From Prolixibacteraceae bacterium (GTDB taxonomy: Bacteria > Bacteroidota > Bacteroidia > Bacteroidales > Prolixibacteraceae), in the NCBI GenBank assembly GCA_018648265.1, contig JABGRN010000006.1, positions 1-64,000 of the forward strand: a stretch of DNA of 64,000 nucleotides. The letters run 5' to 3'. The notes below the pieces were generated by a model. It did no database searches. It saw only the letters and a program-made list of their open reading frames with translations, and had not been told where the DNA came from. The stretch's first letter is position 1, and each line of letters opens with the position of its first letter. Made by a program: the position numbers and the translations under genes. Shown here one piece after another: positions 53,304-63,157 of the stretch.

Positions 53304-54575
53304 TCTGTTATTTACGATGTTATTGTAGATTGAACCAAACTGAACGCGAACGCCAATCCCTGTGTAAAGTTCGAAAGAGGAAGGTAATTTAACCCTGTTT
53401 AATAAAATGTCTTCTAAACTGGCTTCGCTTTGTGGTAAATAAATCTGATCGTGTATATTTTCGGCCCTGAAATTTAAATTAACCGAGAATCCACGTATTA
53501 TCCTAACCGATAATTCAGAATCGAAAGTTATCCGGTTTTTACTGAAATCGTGCAAATAATTGCTTGCATTAAGCCCGGCTTCCACTTCTCCCCATGTATG
53601 AACAAGTTGCAAATCTACGCGCAAAGATTGTTCCCATAAACCTTCATCGAGTTTTCCATAAATGGTTTCTTCGTAATATTTTTTCCATTCCGGGCCAATG
53701 TCGTAAGCAATTGTAAATACTTTTCTGTCGGAAACATCCCATGGGAAAATGTTGTATTCAACAGCTGGTTTAAACGACACAGAATATACAATGTTACTGT
53801 AATTACTGTTGTGATAACTTGCAAAAGTACCCGCCGACCACCTTGGCGATAAACTTTTTACAACGCTTGAGGTGACGTAGTTTGTAATATTTTCAGAGCG
53901 GTATGTTTCTTCATCGTTTAAGTATTCTGTGGTACGCACCGACGTTCTCCCGAAATTTCTAAATTTCCAGTCTTCGGTTACTTTGTCGGCCCTTAAATTA
54001 TAAAAGTAATTAAAAATCTTCCGACTCTCTTCCAGGTTAATATTACCATTAAAATCGCCCCTGAATGTCCAGTGGTTCCATGGATCTTCAAGAGGTACTT
54101 TTTTTGTTTCTTCTTTCCCGCTGTAACGAATACTAAGTTTATTAACTATTTCGGTTTGATTGGCGAAAGGCATCAAGCCCATCGAAATTGCATCGGTTAT
54201 TGTTTTGCGTTGTTCTTCGTGAGTGTCACCCGGAGTTGTTGTGCAAGTGAGCGTAAAATCGCCAAAGTTTTCAAAAGTTTTTGTATTGTACATTAACGAA
54301 TAAACCAATCCACCACCACCATTTACCCGCCGGTTGATTATGACATGAACATCGGCAACTGCGGGGTCGTTTACAAAATCGACAAATTTCATATTCCTCC
54401 GCATAAAATCGAAATCGAGCCAAATCCCTTCAATAAAAACTTTTGGCTTTCCTTCTTTTTTAGCATACGAAAGCCGGCCGGTAACTTGAGTATCAGAATC
54501 TAAATCGCCAGCAAAGGCAAATACATTTCCAAATAATAAAAAAAGGATTGTTAGTATATTAATTTTTTTAATCAT
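53298..54575 (-). CDS. Secreted protein with beta-barrel-like C-terminal half, function unknown
   Basis: 425 residues; signal peptide about 1-22 (ending FAFAG). Residues 35-190 look like a small alpha/beta domain (GIWLDFDFMRRNMKFVDF, AVADVHVIINRR). From about 200 the sequence consists of alternating amphipathic strands with aromatic ends (VSFKPAVEYNIFPWD, GIGVRVQFGSIYNNI), as in outer-membrane barrels of 10-12 strands. No family named. The gene converges with fabD, and its stop overlaps a heptad repeat. Confidence 0.65.
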   Translation of the reverse strand: MIKKINILTILFLLFGNVFAFAGDLDSDTQVTGRLSYAKKEGKPKVFIEGIWLDFDFMRRNMKFVDFVNDPAVADVHVIINRRVNGGGGLVYSLMYNTKTFENFGDFTLTCTTTPGDTHEEQRKTITDAISMGLMPFANQTEIVNKLSIRYSGKEETKKVPLEDPWNHWTFRGDFNGNINLEESRKIFNYFYNLRADKVTEDWKFRNFGRTSVRTTEYLNDEETYRSENITNYVTSSVVKSLSPRWSAGTFASYHNSNYSNIVYSVSFKPAVEYNIFPWDVSDRKVFTIAYDIGPEWKKYYEETIYGKLDEGLWEQSLRVDLQLVHTWGEVEAGLNASNYLHDFSKNRITFDSELSVRIIRGFSVNLNFRAENIHDQIYLPQSEASLEDILLNRVKLPSSFELYTGIGVRVQFGSIYNNIVNNRL

Positions 54576-54752
54576 TTCCCTTGATTTGTTTCATTTTTAA
54601 TTGACAAGTTTGCAAAGTTGCTTAATTTTTCGGGCAATGGGTTTACAAAAATCATGCAAAATATTAGATTTCATATTCAATTAATACTTGCAATTTTCTA
54701 TTTTGCTGAAATTCATTTACATTCAGTTTTTATTCAGAATAATTATTTTTAA

Positions 54753-55184
54753 ATGGCAAAACGCGAAAAGAAATCACGGAGTAAAGGATCGCTTGGAAAT
54801 AATCGAAAAGCAGGTGAAGATTTTTTGTTTCGGAATGCACAAAAAGATAAAGTTGTTGAAACCGAAACTGGATTACAATATTTAATTGTTGACGGGGGAA
54901 AAGGGATAAAACCGACTCTTTTTGACAGGGTAAAAATACATCAACGTGCACTGCTGTTAGACGGGAAGATTTTAGAAGATACTTATCGCGAGAACAAACC
55001 CGACGAAGTAAAGCTCGAAGAATTGATTGAAGGTTTGCAGGAGGGCTTGCAATTGATGGCGGTGGGTAACCGTTTTAAGTTTTGGATCCCCTCGGAATTA
55101 GGCTGGGGACGAAAAGGGACGGGCAACAAGATTCCACCAAATGCAGTTTTGACTTTCGATATACGTTTGCTAGAGATTTGTTGA
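54753..55184 (+). CDS. FKBP-type peptidyl-prolyl cis-trans isomerase
   Basis: 143 residues. The basic N-terminal tail (MAKREKKSRSKGSLGNNRKAG) is followed by an FKBP domain (GLQYLIVDGGKGIKP, VKIHQRALLLDGKILEDTY, LQEGLQLMAVGNRFKFWIP, GWGRKGTGNKIPPNAVLTFDIRLLEI). No signal peptide, so it is cytoplasmic. It catalyses prolyl isomerisation and may bind ribosomes or nucleic acid through the basic tail. It converges with the PpiD-like foldase gene across a bidirectional terminator. Confidence 0.88.
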   Translation: MAKREKKSRSKGSLGNNRKAGEDFLFRNAQKDKVVETETGLQYLIVDGGKGIKPTLFDRVKIHQRALLLDGKILEDTYRENKPDEVKLEELIEGLQEGLQLMAVGNRFKFWIPSELGWGRKGTGNKIPPNAVLTFDIRLLEIC

Positions 55185-55203
55185 ATTTGAAATACAGGTA
55201 AAA

Positions 55204-55236
55204 AAAAAGCTGTTCCGGTTTTCAGAACAGCTTTTT
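55204..55236. terminator. Bidirectional intrinsic terminator
   Basis: AAAAAGCTGTTC (55204-55215) and GAACAGCTTTTT (55225-55236) form a 12-bp stem with a 9-nt loop. The A and T runs on both sides serve both the FKBP gene (plus) and the PpiD-like gene (minus). Confidence 0.85.
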
Positions 55237-55269
55237 AAATATTGATTTCTATTAATCGAACTCAGATTA

Positions 55270-57393
55270 TTAATAGAATTTAGATCTTTTATCGGTTATT
55301 TCAACTGAATTGCGATGTGCTTCGAAGGCTTGCGAAGTGGCACGGAAATTCAGGCTTTGCGCCAAGCGGGTTTGTTCGCCGGTTATATCCTGGTCGATGC
55401 CCTGGTTAATTGAAGTGACTTTTACAATAAATACCCCATTGTTACCAGCAATAGGGGTTGAGGTTTGGTCAACTTCAAGCGAACTAACAGTCCCAATTAC
55501 TGCAGGTTCTACACCAACTCCCGGAATTTGAAATGCATTAAAATTTATATTGGTGGCATTTTGAACTGTTGTCCCTAATTCGGAAGCTATTACAACTAAA
55601 TCAGTATTTCCTTCTAAAACAGAGTTTGCTTTTTCGACAAGATATTCAGCTTTTTTCTCTTTTAACACGCTAAGTTCGACTCTTTCCCTTACATCATCGA
55701 AAGGTGCAATTCCTTCGTCGGTTGCTTCAGCCAAAATGGCAATAACAAAATTATCACCTAATTCAAAAATAGGGGATCCTTGCTGGCTCAAAATAATTTC
55801 GCCTTCCTTGCTTTCGTAAGCAGCCCTAATTAATATCCTTGCGTTTTCTATCCCAACAATCTGACGCTCGTTTTCGACTACCGATGCAACCCGCTTATTT
55901 AATTTTTGCTCTGTAACTGCTGCATTAAACTCATCCATCGATGTATTTTCACCTGCAAATTTACTTGCCAGCGCATAAGTGTCCTGATACGTCCGGGTGC
56001 TTGGTACAACATTTCGAATCATAAAAGCAACCTGGGCCTGTTTTGTTTTGCTTCCGAGGTCGGTGGTTTGCACAATGTGAATTCCGAATTGAGATGTAAC
56101 AATAGTAATTTCGTTAATAGCGTTGTTAAAAGCAGCATCTTCGAAAGGTTTTACCATTTGCCCACGGCCAAACAATCCTACATCGCCACCTTGTATTGCT
56201 GATCCCTGGTCGGTTGAAAAAGTAAGTGCCAGTGTCGCAAAATCGCTTCCACTTTCAATGGCAGCCTTTAAACTGTCGGCCAGAGTTTGTTGCATTACCA
56301 ATTCCTCTTGTGTGTTTACCTGTAACAAAATGTGGCGTGCCTGAACTGAATCGGGCATCATTTCAACTGCGTGCAACTTAGCCAGTTTATATGCCTCGTT
56401 TTCGAGGTAATATCCAAATACTGTATTTATTTCAGCACCTTCGTCGAAAACCCAGGCTCCTATATTTTCAGGTAAATCTTCTTTTTTGCTCCAAGTGTTT
56501 TCGAAACTTACATCAGAGTTCGAATTTACAAATTGAATATTATCCGTTGCAGTTTCAAATTCAGCTTTAATATCTGTAATCCAGTGTTCTGCCTCTTCGA
56601 AATCCTGAACGGATGGTCTAACATTGTAGGTAATAAATTCAATTCTTCTTATTTTTTCCTGAGTATATATATTTTCGTTGGCATTGTAATAATCTTTTAA
56701 ATCTTTTTCTGAAATTACAACCAGGCTGTCTGCTACCGTGTTATGGCTCACCGAAATATAATCGAAACTAATTTGATTGTTTTTTGATGTAAGGCTATTT
56801 TGTGCTTCTTCGCTGGTTACGTACAAACCTTTGCCAACCATATTGTTGTATTTGGTTTGAACACGTTCGTCAACAATTTGCTGTTCGAGGTAGAACCAAT
56901 AATCGCGTTGTTCGGGGGCAACCCCGGTTTCCAGGTTTTTCAGAAAACGGACCACAGCTCCCCGATCTACCATTCCGGTATTTTGGTCGGTGAACAATTG
57001 CTGAACAATTGGGTGGAGGTTTGTACCTTGTAGCATATCGAAAAGTTCGTCTGAACTAATTTCAATACCAAGATTATTATACACACTGCCCATTACTATA
57101 TCGCGTACCATATTTTGCCAGGTTTGTTCGCGAATCTGGACCCAGGTATTTTCGTCTAATTGGGTTTGCGGGCTATTCATTTTATAAATCTCACCCAGTT
57201 CTTCGAGCTTTTTCTGAAAATCGGGATATTGAATCGATTCGCCATCTATTTCCCCAACTTCAAGTTGGTTTTTCTGGAAAAGCGAACTCCCCGAATTAAG
57301 CATGTCTCCAAGGATAAATGCGGCCAGTGAAATGCCAATTACAATTGCGACCAACAATCCTGCTTTTGTTCTAATTTTTTGTAGCGTTGCCAT
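55270..57393 (-). CDS. PpiD/SurA-like parvulin peptidyl-prolyl isomerase
   Basis: 707 residues. One membrane anchor (11-32, AGLLVAIVIGISLAAFILGDM) is followed by a SurA_N-type helical domain (about 50-240), a parvulin domain (about 350-440, VQARHILLQVNTQEELV to FGIHIVQTTD) and a C-terminal chaperone region with a second, degenerate parvulin-like unit. This is the PpiD arrangement: a periplasmic foldase for outer-membrane and secreted proteins anchored in the inner membrane. A TATCTTCG box at 57449-57442 on the minus strand may be its promoter. Confidence 0.9.
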   Translation of the reverse strand: MATLQKIRTKAGLLVAIVIGISLAAFILGDMLNSGSSLFQKNQLEVGEIDGESIQYPDFQKKLEELGEIYKMNSPQTQLDENTWVQIREQTWQNMVRDIVMGSVYNNLGIEISSDELFDMLQGTNLHPIVQQLFTDQNTGMVDRGAVVRFLKNLETGVAPEQRDYWFYLEQQIVDERVQTKYNNMVGKGLYVTSEEAQNSLTSKNNQISFDYISVSHNTVADSLVVISEKDLKDYYNANENIYTQEKIRRIEFITYNVRPSVQDFEEAEHWITDIKAEFETATDNIQFVNSNSDVSFENTWSKKEDLPENIGAWVFDEGAEINTVFGYYLENEAYKLAKLHAVEMMPDSVQARHILLQVNTQEELVMQQTLADSLKAAIESGSDFATLALTFSTDQGSAIQGGDVGLFGRGQMVKPFEDAAFNNAINEITIVTSQFGIHIVQTTDLGSKTKQAQVAFMIRNVVPSTRTYQDTYALASKFAGENTSMDEFNAAVTEQKLNKRVASVVENERQIVGIENARILIRAAYESKEGEIILSQQGSPIFELGDNFVIAILAEATDEGIAPFDDVRERVELSVLKEKKAEYLVEKANSVLEGNTDLVVIASELGTTVQNATNINFNAFQIPGVGVEPAVIGTVSSLEVDQTSTPIAGNNGVFIVKVTSINQGIDQDITGEQTRLAQSLNFRATSQAFEAHRNSVEITDKRSKFY

Positions 57394-57441
57394 TGAATTA
57401 CAGTTATTTTAATGCAAATTTTACTTGATTTTTTCGAGCTA

Positions 57442-57449
57442 CGAAGATA
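57442..57449 (-). promoter_or_regulatory. Promoter -7 box for the PpiD-like gene
   Basis: Read on the minus strand, TATCTTCG (a frequent variant of TAnnTTTG) lies 48 bp before the ATG at 57393. Confidence 0.45.
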
Positions 57450-57558
57450 ACAATTTTCAATATTATACCAGAACATTTATATTTTTTTTAAAGGAAGTGT
57501 GTTTGCCGGTATAAATAGCTGAATACTAATTGGTTTAGCAGGCAGGTTAAATCAAAAT

Positions 57559-58824
57559 TTAGTCGCTGTCGATACTTAGTTTCACCAATTCGATTTTTGT
57601 GTTGGTAGCTTTAAGTATTTTTAGTTGGAATTTGCCTATTTTAATTTCAGTATTAATTTTAGGGATACTTTCGTAGTGGTAAAGTATTAATCCGGCCAAT
57701 GTTTCAAATTCTTCTTTTTCTGGAAGATTAAAAAAGTACTTTTCATTTAACAAATCAATTTCAGAACGGCCGGAAAAAATATATTCGGTTTCGCTAATTT
57801 TCTTTTCAATAATGTCGCTGGTGTCGTGTTCATCTTCAATTTCGCCAAAAATTTCTTCTAAAATATCTTCGCTGGTAACCATTCCCGATGTTCCCCCAAA
57901 TTCGTCAACAACGATTGCAATGCTCCGGTGTTCCTTGATAAAGGTACTAAGCAATTTGTTGGCGGGCATGGTTTCTGGTGCAATTAGCACATTTTGCAGA
58001 TATGGTTTTATCGATCGCGGATTTTGGAAAATAATGGATGATTGCACGTAACCGACAATATTGTCCACATTTTCTGTAAAAAAAAGAATTCTTGAATACC
58101 CTGTTTCTACAAATTTTTGTCTAAGATCGCTTATGTTCGAATTAATATCCAACATCTCTATTTCTGTTCTCGGCACCATTATTTCCCTGAGTTTTACTTT
58201 CGAAAAATCGAGGGCATTTTTAAAAAGTTTAACTTCCTTTTCCATATTGGATTTTTTTTCCAATCCAATTACATCGGGTTCGCGTACAAATTCGTCTAAT
58301 TCAATACGGCCAAATACCGGGTTTTTTGATTTTGTTTTAACATCGGTATTTAGAAATAGTTTTAAAAGTGAATTTGTTATCCAGATGGTAACACGGGTTA
58401 TAGGGTAAAAAACAAAATAGAACAAAGCCAGTGGGATTGCAAAAATAGTAAGTAAGATGTTTGGGAAAATCCGGAATAATGTTTTTGGCATAAACTCGGC
58501 AAAAACCAATATTATTAGTGTAGAAACAATGGTTTGAAGAAAAAGAATTAATGATTCTGATTGAATATAATTTTGAAAAACAGGTTCGAGTAAACTCGCA
58601 AATGCAATACCGTAAATTACCAGCGCAATATTGTTTCCAACAAGCATTGTTGCAATGTAACGACCTGCGTCCCTGGTTACCAGTTTTAATATTTTTGAAC
58701 TGAAAGGTTCGGATTGAATGTCGAGTTCAAGGCGTAATTTATTGGCTGAAACAAAGGCAATTTCCATTCCCGAAAAAAATGCGGACAACAAAATGGTTAT
58801 TAAAATGATAAGTAACAGATTCAT
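57559..58824 (-). CDS. CNNM/CorC/HlyC-family membrane protein (GldE-like)
   Basis: 421 residues. An N-terminal DUF21 membrane domain (1-190, opening LLLIILITILLSAFFSGMEIAFV) is followed by paired CBS domains (about 200-325, IMVPRTEIEMLDINSNI, FIKEHRSIAIVVDEFGGTSGMVT) and a C-terminal CorC_HlyC domain (345-418). The family handles Mg2+/Co2+ or divalent-cation signalling, and Bacteroidota members include GldE, tied to gliding and type IX secretion. It begins 8 bp after lptC and is the last gene of the operon. Confidence 0.9.
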   Translation of the reverse strand: MNLLLIILITILLSAFFSGMEIAFVSANKLRLELDIQSEPFSSKILKLVTRDAGRYIATMLVGNNIALVIYGIAFASLLEPVFQNYIQSESLILFLQTIVSTLIILVFAEFMPKTLFRIFPNILLTIFAIPLALFYFVFYPITRVTIWITNSLLKLFLNTDVKTKSKNPVFGRIELDEFVREPDVIGLEKKSNMEKEVKLFKNALDFSKVKLREIMVPRTEIEMLDINSNISDLRQKFVETGYSRILFFTENVDNIVGYVQSSIIFQNPRSIKPYLQNVLIAPETMPANKLLSTFIKEHRSIAIVVDEFGGTSGMVTSEDILEEIFGEIEDEHDTSDIIEKKISETEYIFSGRSEIDLLNEKYFFNLPEKEEFETLAGLILYHYESIPKINTEIKIGKFQLKILKATNTKIELVKLSIDSD

Positions 58825-58832
58825 TGTAATCT

Positions 58833-59516
58833 TTATTTCTGAAACTTCAAAGGGTTTGTAAAAGGTTGGGCAACAGTTTTACTTGAATCGGGAAGGCTGT
58901 TTAAAGAATCTGTAGAATTATTATTTTCGTTTTCAACACTTATATAAATTGTACCCTTCGGATTTTTTATTTTCCAGTTTTCAAGGTTTTGATCCGATTG
59001 AAACCCAATTCCTGTAATAATTTGATCGGCACGGATAATTTTAACAAATTCATCGGTGTAAATTCTTTCTGTTTTTTCTTCCCAAATCAGGTGTTCGGTT
59101 TTAAGTGTATCGCCTTTTGCGTTGGTAGCAATTACATTGTTTTTAGCCTCCCATTTTTCTTCCTTAATAAACTGTTTTGCATAATCGGAAGATATGCCCG
59201 AAATAATTATTTTATTGGCATCGTATTTTATCAATTCCATTCCCTCAGGAAATTCCACATACGTGTTTCCATCGTTTTCGAAACGTAATAATTTGGGGGT
59301 TTTTAAAAAGAACCGGATTTTCCCGGAGTCCGTGAAAAGGGTTTCAAAGTTCCGGGCTTCAATTATTGGCAGGTCTTCGGGCGAACTAAAAGCTTTTATC
59401 TCCTGTATGTTGTTTTCGCAGCTATAGAAAATTATTGCAGCCCCTATTATAAGAGCTGCAATAATTATTTGTTTTGAATTTTGAATATTTTTAGAATCTG
59501 ATTTTTGTGGTTTCAT
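58833..59516 (-). CDS. lptC: LPS export periplasmic protein LptC
   Basis: 227 residues from the ATG at 59516; the longer frame reads back into the neighbour and lacks a signal. A membrane-like segment at about 16-31 ends in YSC, which may lipidate Cys32. The body is the jelly-roll beta-taco of LptC (LPIIEARNFETLFTDSGKIRFFLKTP and EGMELIKYDANKIIISGISSDYAKQF), which receives LPS from LptBFG and hands it to LptA. The start lies 26 bp inside the end of the TPR gene, a coupled arrangement. Confidence 0.88.
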   Translation of the reverse strand: MKPQKSDSKNIQNSKQIIIAALIIGAAIIFYSCENNIQEIKAFSSPEDLPIIEARNFETLFTDSGKIRFFLKTPKLLRFENDGNTYVEFPEGMELIKYDANKIIISGISSDYAKQFIKEEKWEAKNNVIATNAKGDTLKTEHLIWEEKTERIYTDEFVKIIRADQIITGIGFQSDQNLENWKIKNPKGTIYISVENENNNSTDSLNSLPDSSKTVAQPFTNPLKFQK

Positions 59517-61125
59517 TAATCCAACCTTCCACTTTATAATTTTTTCCTTCCTCGGTAATTCCACGGAAGAAACCTTCTTCTTTATTAGGGAAATATTTTT
59601 TATAAGTTGATACTTTTTGAGCGGCATCAATTGCACATTCTTCTCCAGAACGTGCACGGTCAAAATAGTCAACAGCAACCCAAAAAACAGTTGCTTTCAC
59701 AAAATCGTCGTCGCTAAACGACCGGCTTCCTGCAACATAAATATCGCCAATTAAGATTAAAGCCTGGCAATAATTTGGATTTATGTCCAGTGCTTTGCGG
59801 GCGAAACTCCGTGCTTCTGAAAGTGCGTTTTCTTTGGCATAAATAAAATAGGCATATTCGTAATAATAGCTTGAAAGCAATTCCTGATCAGTTTCCTGTT
59901 CCATGGCTTGAATGTAATACTCTTTGGCTTTTTCAGCATCATCCTGTTTTAAATACCTGTGTGCCATATTAAATGCTGCTTCTGCCGATGGTTCTAATTC
60001 GTACAGCCTTTCGGTTGCCTGCGCGAAAAGTTCCATTTCATCGCATTTTGCCCTTCGTAAACGGCGTAACATTGATTTTACAAAATCAATATCGTCGCCT
60101 TTTTCCTGAAACTGGGGTGTAAAGATATTTACCAAAGCTTCGCAATCGGCAGCACCCGATGCTCCAAAAATTCGCTCAATAACGGGTTGAATTTTTTTAA
60201 TTTTTTCAACTTTTTCAGCGTCTGCGTTTTCTGCTATAACAGAATTTATGATTGAATTACATTTTTCGTAATTGACAACAACCGTTTCTTTTGGCAATTC
60301 CCCCATTCTAAATAACTGTCCCGAAGTTTGCATGAACAAAACCAACACAGGTGTTTCGGTTTCGTTTCCCATTTCTTTAACCGATTCGCTTAACCATTCG
60401 TAACTACTTTTTCCAACCTCTTTTAATTCCTCGCTTTCAAGGTTATTTGTTGCATCCAGTTGGTATTTTAAATAAGCAGTTCCTTTCCTTCCCTGCACAA
60501 AACCCCTTTGACTGAAGTATTTCATTCTTTTATCAAAAATGTTCATCAGTTCATTAAAAAATTGTTCTTTTTCTTCTTTAGTATTTGCGTTGTCGATAAA
60601 ACTTTGGTACATTTTAACACCGTGGATGTATATATTCAGTGTAGATTTTGGGAATTTATTGTAAACTTTTTTCCAGTGTGGCAATGCAGATTCATAGTCT
60701 TCTTGTTTAAAAAACTCGTTGTACAACGAAAGTTCATCTCTGAATTCTGTATTTTGAGAACGGATAAGTTCTTCAGCCGTTTGCAAGTTTATATCCCCGC
60801 CTTCGTTTTTCCCATTGCTACTTGGAATGTTTCCGTCGAAAGCAAAATCAATTTCGTTGCTTGTGTTTCCCTCAATAGGCAATCTTTCTGAATCGTCGAT
60901 AAAAGTGAACTTCAACCATTTCGATTTTGCATCTACTGTCACCTCGTATTTTCCATCGAAACTGGTCATCATTGTACTTCCTTTGTGCGCTTCAACGGTA
61001 ACTCCTGCTGCCAGCTCACCGCCCCTATAAACAGTCCCGGTAACTACCCTTTGTGCCAACGAACTCGTTGCTACAACAATTACAATGAAAGCCAATGAAA
61101 GTGTTTTGCGAATAAAAGTTTTCAT
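59491..61125 (-). CDS. Secreted TPR-repeat protein with N-terminal carboxypeptidase-like domain
   Basis: 544 residues; signal peptide about 1-24 (ending SLAQ). The N-terminal 25-95 region has the carboxypeptidase-regulatory beta-sandwich pattern (VVTGTVYRGGELAAGVTVEAHKG). The rest is helical, with TPR units, for example EDYESALPHWKKVYNKFP and NALSEARSFARKALDINP. A periplasmic scaffold role is likely. It is fourth gene in the nadC-to-CorC operon and overlaps lptC by 26 bp, which hints at a role in envelope assembly. Confidence 0.85.
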   Translation of the reverse strand: MKTFIRKTLSLAFIVIVVATSSLAQRVVTGTVYRGGELAAGVTVEAHKGSTMMTSFDGKYEVTVDAKSKWLKFTFIDDSERLPIEGNTSNEIDFAFDGNIPSSNGKNEGGDINLQTAEELIRSQNTEFRDELSLYNEFFKQEDYESALPHWKKVYNKFPKSTLNIYIHGVKMYQSFIDNANTKEEKEQFFNELMNIFDKRMKYFSQRGFVQGRKGTAYLKYQLDATNNLESEELKEVGKSSYEWLSESVKEMGNETETPVLVLFMQTSGQLFRMGELPKETVVVNYEKCNSIINSVIAENADAEKVEKIKKIQPVIERIFGASGAADCEALVNIFTPQFQEKGDDIDFVKSMLRRLRRAKCDEMELFAQATERLYELEPSAEAAFNMAHRYLKQDDAEKAKEYYIQAMEQETDQELLSSYYYEYAYFIYAKENALSEARSFARKALDINPNYCQALILIGDIYVAGSRSFSDDDFVKATVFWVAVDYFDRARSGEECAIDAAQKVSTYKKYFPNKEEGFFRGITEEGKNYKVEGWINETTKIRF

Positions 61126-61156
61126 AATATCAGTTTTTTATTTTTTTTTTTGATTT

Positions 61157-62437
61157 CTAATCAAATCTGCGTTTAATAAACCAAAAATCATGTAAATTTA
61201 TACTAAGGTTTAATTTAGCGTAGTTTTCAACAATCAAATTATTTTGTTTAGTACCTTTTCTTCCAATTTCTGCACCTATGTTTATTGTTGAGTTAGAATG
61301 GTAAACTGGCAACCCAACACCAAAACTTATGCCAAAATCATTAATTTGCTGGTCGTTAAGCATAAGATACGACTTTTCGTATTTTAATCCTGCACGATAA
61401 GCAATTTTATTTAAATAATTTCGAATTGAAAACCGATCAGGTATCCATTCTGCACCAATTGCAAATTTATTTAAATCGGTTAAAACCGGGTTGGCAGAAC
61501 CGAAAAAATTCGCTTTCGACCAAGCTTGATGATAATAATCTGCATTTATTTCCAACGAATTTTCTTTAACATATGAGATTCCTACTCCATATGTAAACGG
61601 AAAAACAATCGAACTTAAATCATCGTTTTGATAATTTAAAGTGTCTTGTTCTGTTGCGATGTCTGAAGAAAGGTTCTTTTGTGTGATGTCGGAATAAAAT
61701 GCAGAATATTCCGGTTTATTTTCCAAAATAGCAGCAAAAATAAACCGCTGGCTATTTTTCATCGGTATTGTTGCCTGTAACCCAAAATTCAGCCCAAAAT
61801 CGTTTAACCTGATTTTTTCGTATTTTTGGATGCTATAAAAATCGGATGTATTTAGAAAAAAGACTTCGGCATTCCGTGTTAAGTTCCCAAACAAATAATT
61901 CAGGTTGGCTCCAATTGAAATATTTTTAACGGGGTTAAGTGCAAGCCCAAAGTATGCTTTAGACAATGAACCTTCGCCAAAATACTGAGATAGTACATCA
62001 CCTGTATTTTCAATTGTTTCAAAAACTTCAACGTTGTAACCAATATCAGAATATGGAGTTAATCCCATGCTTGTGGCCAGCCAGTTTGTTATTTGAAAAT
62101 TCATAGCAAAGTACCTGAAATTAATATCGTTGGTATTCATGCTAGCAATGTCGTTGCTGTAGTTCGAAAACTTCCCATATACGCCAGATTCAAATAAAAA
62201 AGACAATGAATCGACTGCGGTGTACGATGCTGGGTTTAAAGTATTAATTTGCTGTGAATTCCTGCTTGCAAGCGATGCGCCTCCCATTGCAAATGTCCTT
62301 CCAAAACTGTTTGTTTGAAGGTCGCCCAAACCAAACCGCGAATACGGTGAGGTAGTATTATTATTAAACTGTGCGAATAACAATGCCGGAAACAACAATA
62401 AACCGACAAATAAACTAATTCTGTTAAATCTCCCCAT
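61157..62437 (-). CDS. Outer-membrane protein, FadL-like barrel
   Basis: 426 residues; signal peptide about 1-22 (ending LLFAQ). The mature start (SPYSRFGLGDLQTNSFGRTFAMGGASLAS) and NTLNPASYTA resemble the OmpP1/FadL/PorV-like outer-membrane family of Bacteroidota. The C-terminus is rich in alternating strands (EINADYYHQAWSK, YAKLNLSINLHDFW). It overlaps the end of coaX by 14 bp and is followed after 31 bp by the TPR gene. A transport or assembly role is possible; function unproven. Confidence 0.8.
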   Translation of the reverse strand: MGRFNRISLFVGLLLFPALLFAQFNNNTTSPYSRFGLGDLQTNSFGRTFAMGGASLASRNSQQINTLNPASYTAVDSLSFLFESGVYGKFSNYSNDIASMNTNDINFRYFAMNFQITNWLATSMGLTPYSDIGYNVEVFETIENTGDVLSQYFGEGSLSKAYFGLALNPVKNISIGANLNYLFGNLTRNAEVFFLNTSDFYSIQKYEKIRLNDFGLNFGLQATIPMKNSQRFIFAAILENKPEYSAFYSDITQKNLSSDIATEQDTLNYQNDDLSSIVFPFTYGVGISYVKENSLEINADYYHQAWSKANFFGSANPVLTDLNKFAIGAEWIPDRFSIRNYLNKIAYRAGLKYEKSYLMLNDQQINDFGISFGVGLPVYHSNSTINIGAEIGRKGTKQNNLIVENYAKLNLSINLHDFWFIKRRFD

Positions 62438-63155
62438 TGTATTCTAATATGCGATTTAAGCCCATGGCTATTAAATTAAAGTGTACAAAGAAAGAATTTT
62501 TTAATTTCTTATCAAAAAATTCTGCATTGCCACCCGTAATAATAACTTTTAAATTATTATAAAATTCCTTAAATGTATCTATGGCTTTATCTACCTCAAA
62601 AACAAGTCCATTCTGAACCCCTGCGAGAATCGCATTTTCTGTTGTGTTTCCATATAATTTATCGAATTTGTTTTGCTTTACCAACGGCAATTTACCTGTG
62701 AAGTGATGAAGTGCTTTAAAGCGCATTTCCAATCCCGGAGAAATATTTCCGCCGAGATATTGATTCTTTTCGTTTATGATATCGTATGTAATTGCCGTGC
62801 CTGCATCGATTATTAAAACATTTGAATCGGGGTATAAGTCAAAAGCCCCCACTGCGGCAGCAATCCTGTCTTTGCCCAGCGTTTCCTTCGAATCATAACA
62901 ATTTTCAATGGGCAAAGGTGTGTTTGCATTCAATTCAATAAAATATTTAAAATTTTCTTGAAGAGCTTCTTTTAATTCCGGTGAATAGTCTTTAACCGAT
63001 GAAAGAATTACCTTTTCCAATGAAGGATGTTCGTTTTTTAATACATCGATATGTTGAAGGAGGAATTCATTAAGCGGAACAGTAATTAATACTTCGCCTT
63101 TATTGAACACCGAGAATTTGGTCCGTGTATTTCCAATGTCGATTACCAGGTTCAT
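62424..63155 (-). CDS. coaX: Type III pantothenate kinase
   Basis: 243 residues. ASKHA-fold phosphate-binding loops are visible: DIGNTRTKFSVF (6-17), LGKDRIAAAVGA, DAGTAITYDII and GGNAEFF. CoaX phosphorylates pantothenate in the first step of coenzyme A synthesis and needs a monovalent cation. It begins 2 bp after the nadC stop and overlaps the outer-membrane gene. Confidence 0.95.
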   Translation of the reverse strand: MNLVIDIGNTRTKFSVFNKGEVLITVPLNEFLLQHIDVLKNEHPSLEKVILSSVKDYSPELKEALQENFKYFIELNANTPLPIENCYDSKETLGKDRIAAAVGAFDLYPDSNVLIIDAGTAITYDIINEKNQYLGGNISPGLEMRFKALHHFTGKLPLVKQNKFDKLYGNTTENAILAGVQNGLVFEVDKAIDTFKEFYNNLKVIITGGNAEFFDKKLKNSFFVHFNLIAMGLNRILEYNGEI

Positions 63156-63157
63156 TT